A stretch of DNA of 5,033 nt from positions 1 through 5,033 of the forward strand of contig CATLIJ010000214.1 in assembly GCA_949948825.1 (NCBI GenBank), read 5' to 3'. Source of the DNA: an uncultured Clostridiaceae bacterium (lineage in GTDB: Bacteria > Bacillota > Clostridia > Lachnospirales > Lachnospiraceae). Below, in pieces: positions 4,389 to 5,033 of the stretch. The notes below the pieces were generated by a model, which was not told the origin of the DNA, searched no databases, and saw only the letters and a program-made list of their open reading frames with translations. Position 1 is the first letter of the stretch. Each line of letters starts with the position of its first letter. The position numbers and the translations under genes are program-made.

Positions 4389-5033
4389 ATGGCAACAGGA
4401 GTAAGTGAGGAAAAGACCGCGCTTCTTGAGGCAAGGCATTTGGGGAAGGAGTTTCCGGCAGGAGGAACCAGAAAAAATCCCCTGAAGGTACATGCAGTGA
4501 CTGATGTGAATCTGAAAATTTATGAGGGGGAGACTTTGGCTCTGGTGGGAGAGTCCGGGTGTGGGAAAAGTACCTTGGGCCGGGTGCTGATTCGTCTTCT
4601 GGAGCCTACTGCCGGGAAAATTTTCTTTGACGGACTTAATTTTACTGATTATAAAGGATATTTACTCAGGCAGACCCGGCGTCAGATGCAGATTATTTTT
4701 CAGGACCCGTATGCGTCTCTGAATCCCCGGATGAGTGTGAAGGATATTATCGGTGAGCCGCTGGTGACTTATGGGCTGAAGGATAAAGAAAAGCTGGAGG
4801 AGCGTATCCGGGGGCTGATGAGGGATGTGGGTATTGCTGAGGAGTTTTATAATCGTTATCCTCATCAGTTTTCCGGGGGACAGAGGCAGAGAATAGGTAT
4901 TGCCCGTGCCCTTGCTTTAAATCCCAGGCTGATTATCTGTGATGAGCCGGTGTCAGCGCTGGATGTGTCCATTCAGTCTCAGGTACTGAATCTTTTGAAG
5001 GATTTGCAGGACATTTATCATTTGACTTACCTG
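4389..5033 (+). CDS. oppF: Oligopeptide/dipeptide ABC transporter ATP-binding protein OppF (DppF-like), 3' end outside window
   Basis: The first 215 residues of the second importer ATPase are present; family members are about 310-330 residues, so roughly the last third is missing. Visible motifs are Walker A GESGCGKS (54-61), Q-loop Gln105 in IIFQDPYASLNPRM (QDP, typical of OppF/DppF), YPHQFSGGQRQRIGIARAL with signature FSGGQ (161-165), Walker B LIICDEP (181-187) with Glu186, and D-loop SALD (189-192). The H-loop and C-terminal domain lie beyond the window. An N-terminal stretch before Walker A with HAVTDVNLKIYEGE (35-48) is typical. It follows oppD by 122 bases on the same strand and would form a heterodimer with OppD beneath OppB and OppC. 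No peptide-binding protein (oppA) is seen; it may follow oppF or be elsewhere. Confidence 0.93.
   Translation, partial: MATGVSEEKTALLEARHLGKEFPAGGTRKNPLKVHAVTDVNLKIYEGETLALVGESGCGKSTLGRVLIRLLEPTAGKIFFDGLNFTDYKGYLLRQTRRQMQIIFQDPYASLNPRMSVKDIIGEPLVTYGLKDKEKLEERIRGLMRDVGIAEEFYNRYPHQFSGGQRQRIGIARALALNPRLIICDEPVSALDVSIQSQVLNLLKDLQDIYHLTYL

Noticed and set aside
1..5033. CRISPR array, tRNA or rRNA genes
   Set aside because: No regularly spaced repeats and no tRNA- or rRNA-like segments were seen in the window.

Overview
The window looks like a chromosomal segment of an anaerobic Firmicute, probably a gut-type Clostridia/Lachnospiraceae. This is inferred from strong AGGAGG-type ribosome binding sites, G-rich transporter genes with Lachnospiraceae-like OppB/C/D/F proteins, a YbjN-type fragment and an IS200-type transposase. 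No rRNA or marker gene is present, so the taxon is inference only. All recognisable genes lie on the + strand.

Left part (1-564): a patchwork of broken or cut-off pieces. It opens with the last 68 codons of a protein resembling the end of a CHAP/NlpC-P60 type cysteine peptidase domain (stop at 207-209). A gene-free spacer with one short hairpin follows, then a YbjN-like fragment that has lost both its N-terminal part and its proper C-terminal part.

Middle (about 514-1200): a single-gene IS200/IS605-family insertion sequence. It carries a 154-residue Y1 HUH transposase (tnpA, 608-1072) and no tnpB. Both ends carry a small hairpin with the same TGCTTGCA core. The right end adds an elaborate fold in which three hairpins are closed by a 7-bp outer stem (1096-1194).

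Right part (1254-5033): an oligopeptide/dipeptide ABC importer operon without its binding protein in view. It contains two permeases (oppB, oppC) and two ATPases (oppD, oppF; oppF is cut by the window end). OppB and OppC would form the membrane channel, and OppD and OppF the ATP-hydrolysing pair driving import of peptides delivered by an extracellular lipoprotein, which must be encoded elsewhere. The insertion sequence ends about 55 bases before oppB, so it probably displaced or replaced the native upstream region. Between oppB and oppC an approximately 123-bp insert is bounded by a near-perfect repeat of the oppB stop region.

The most interesting items are the structured right end of the insertion sequence, the compensatory end hairpins, the duplicated oppB-stop repeat, and the possible promoter formed at the IS-oppB junction. 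I see no clearly new multi-gene system.
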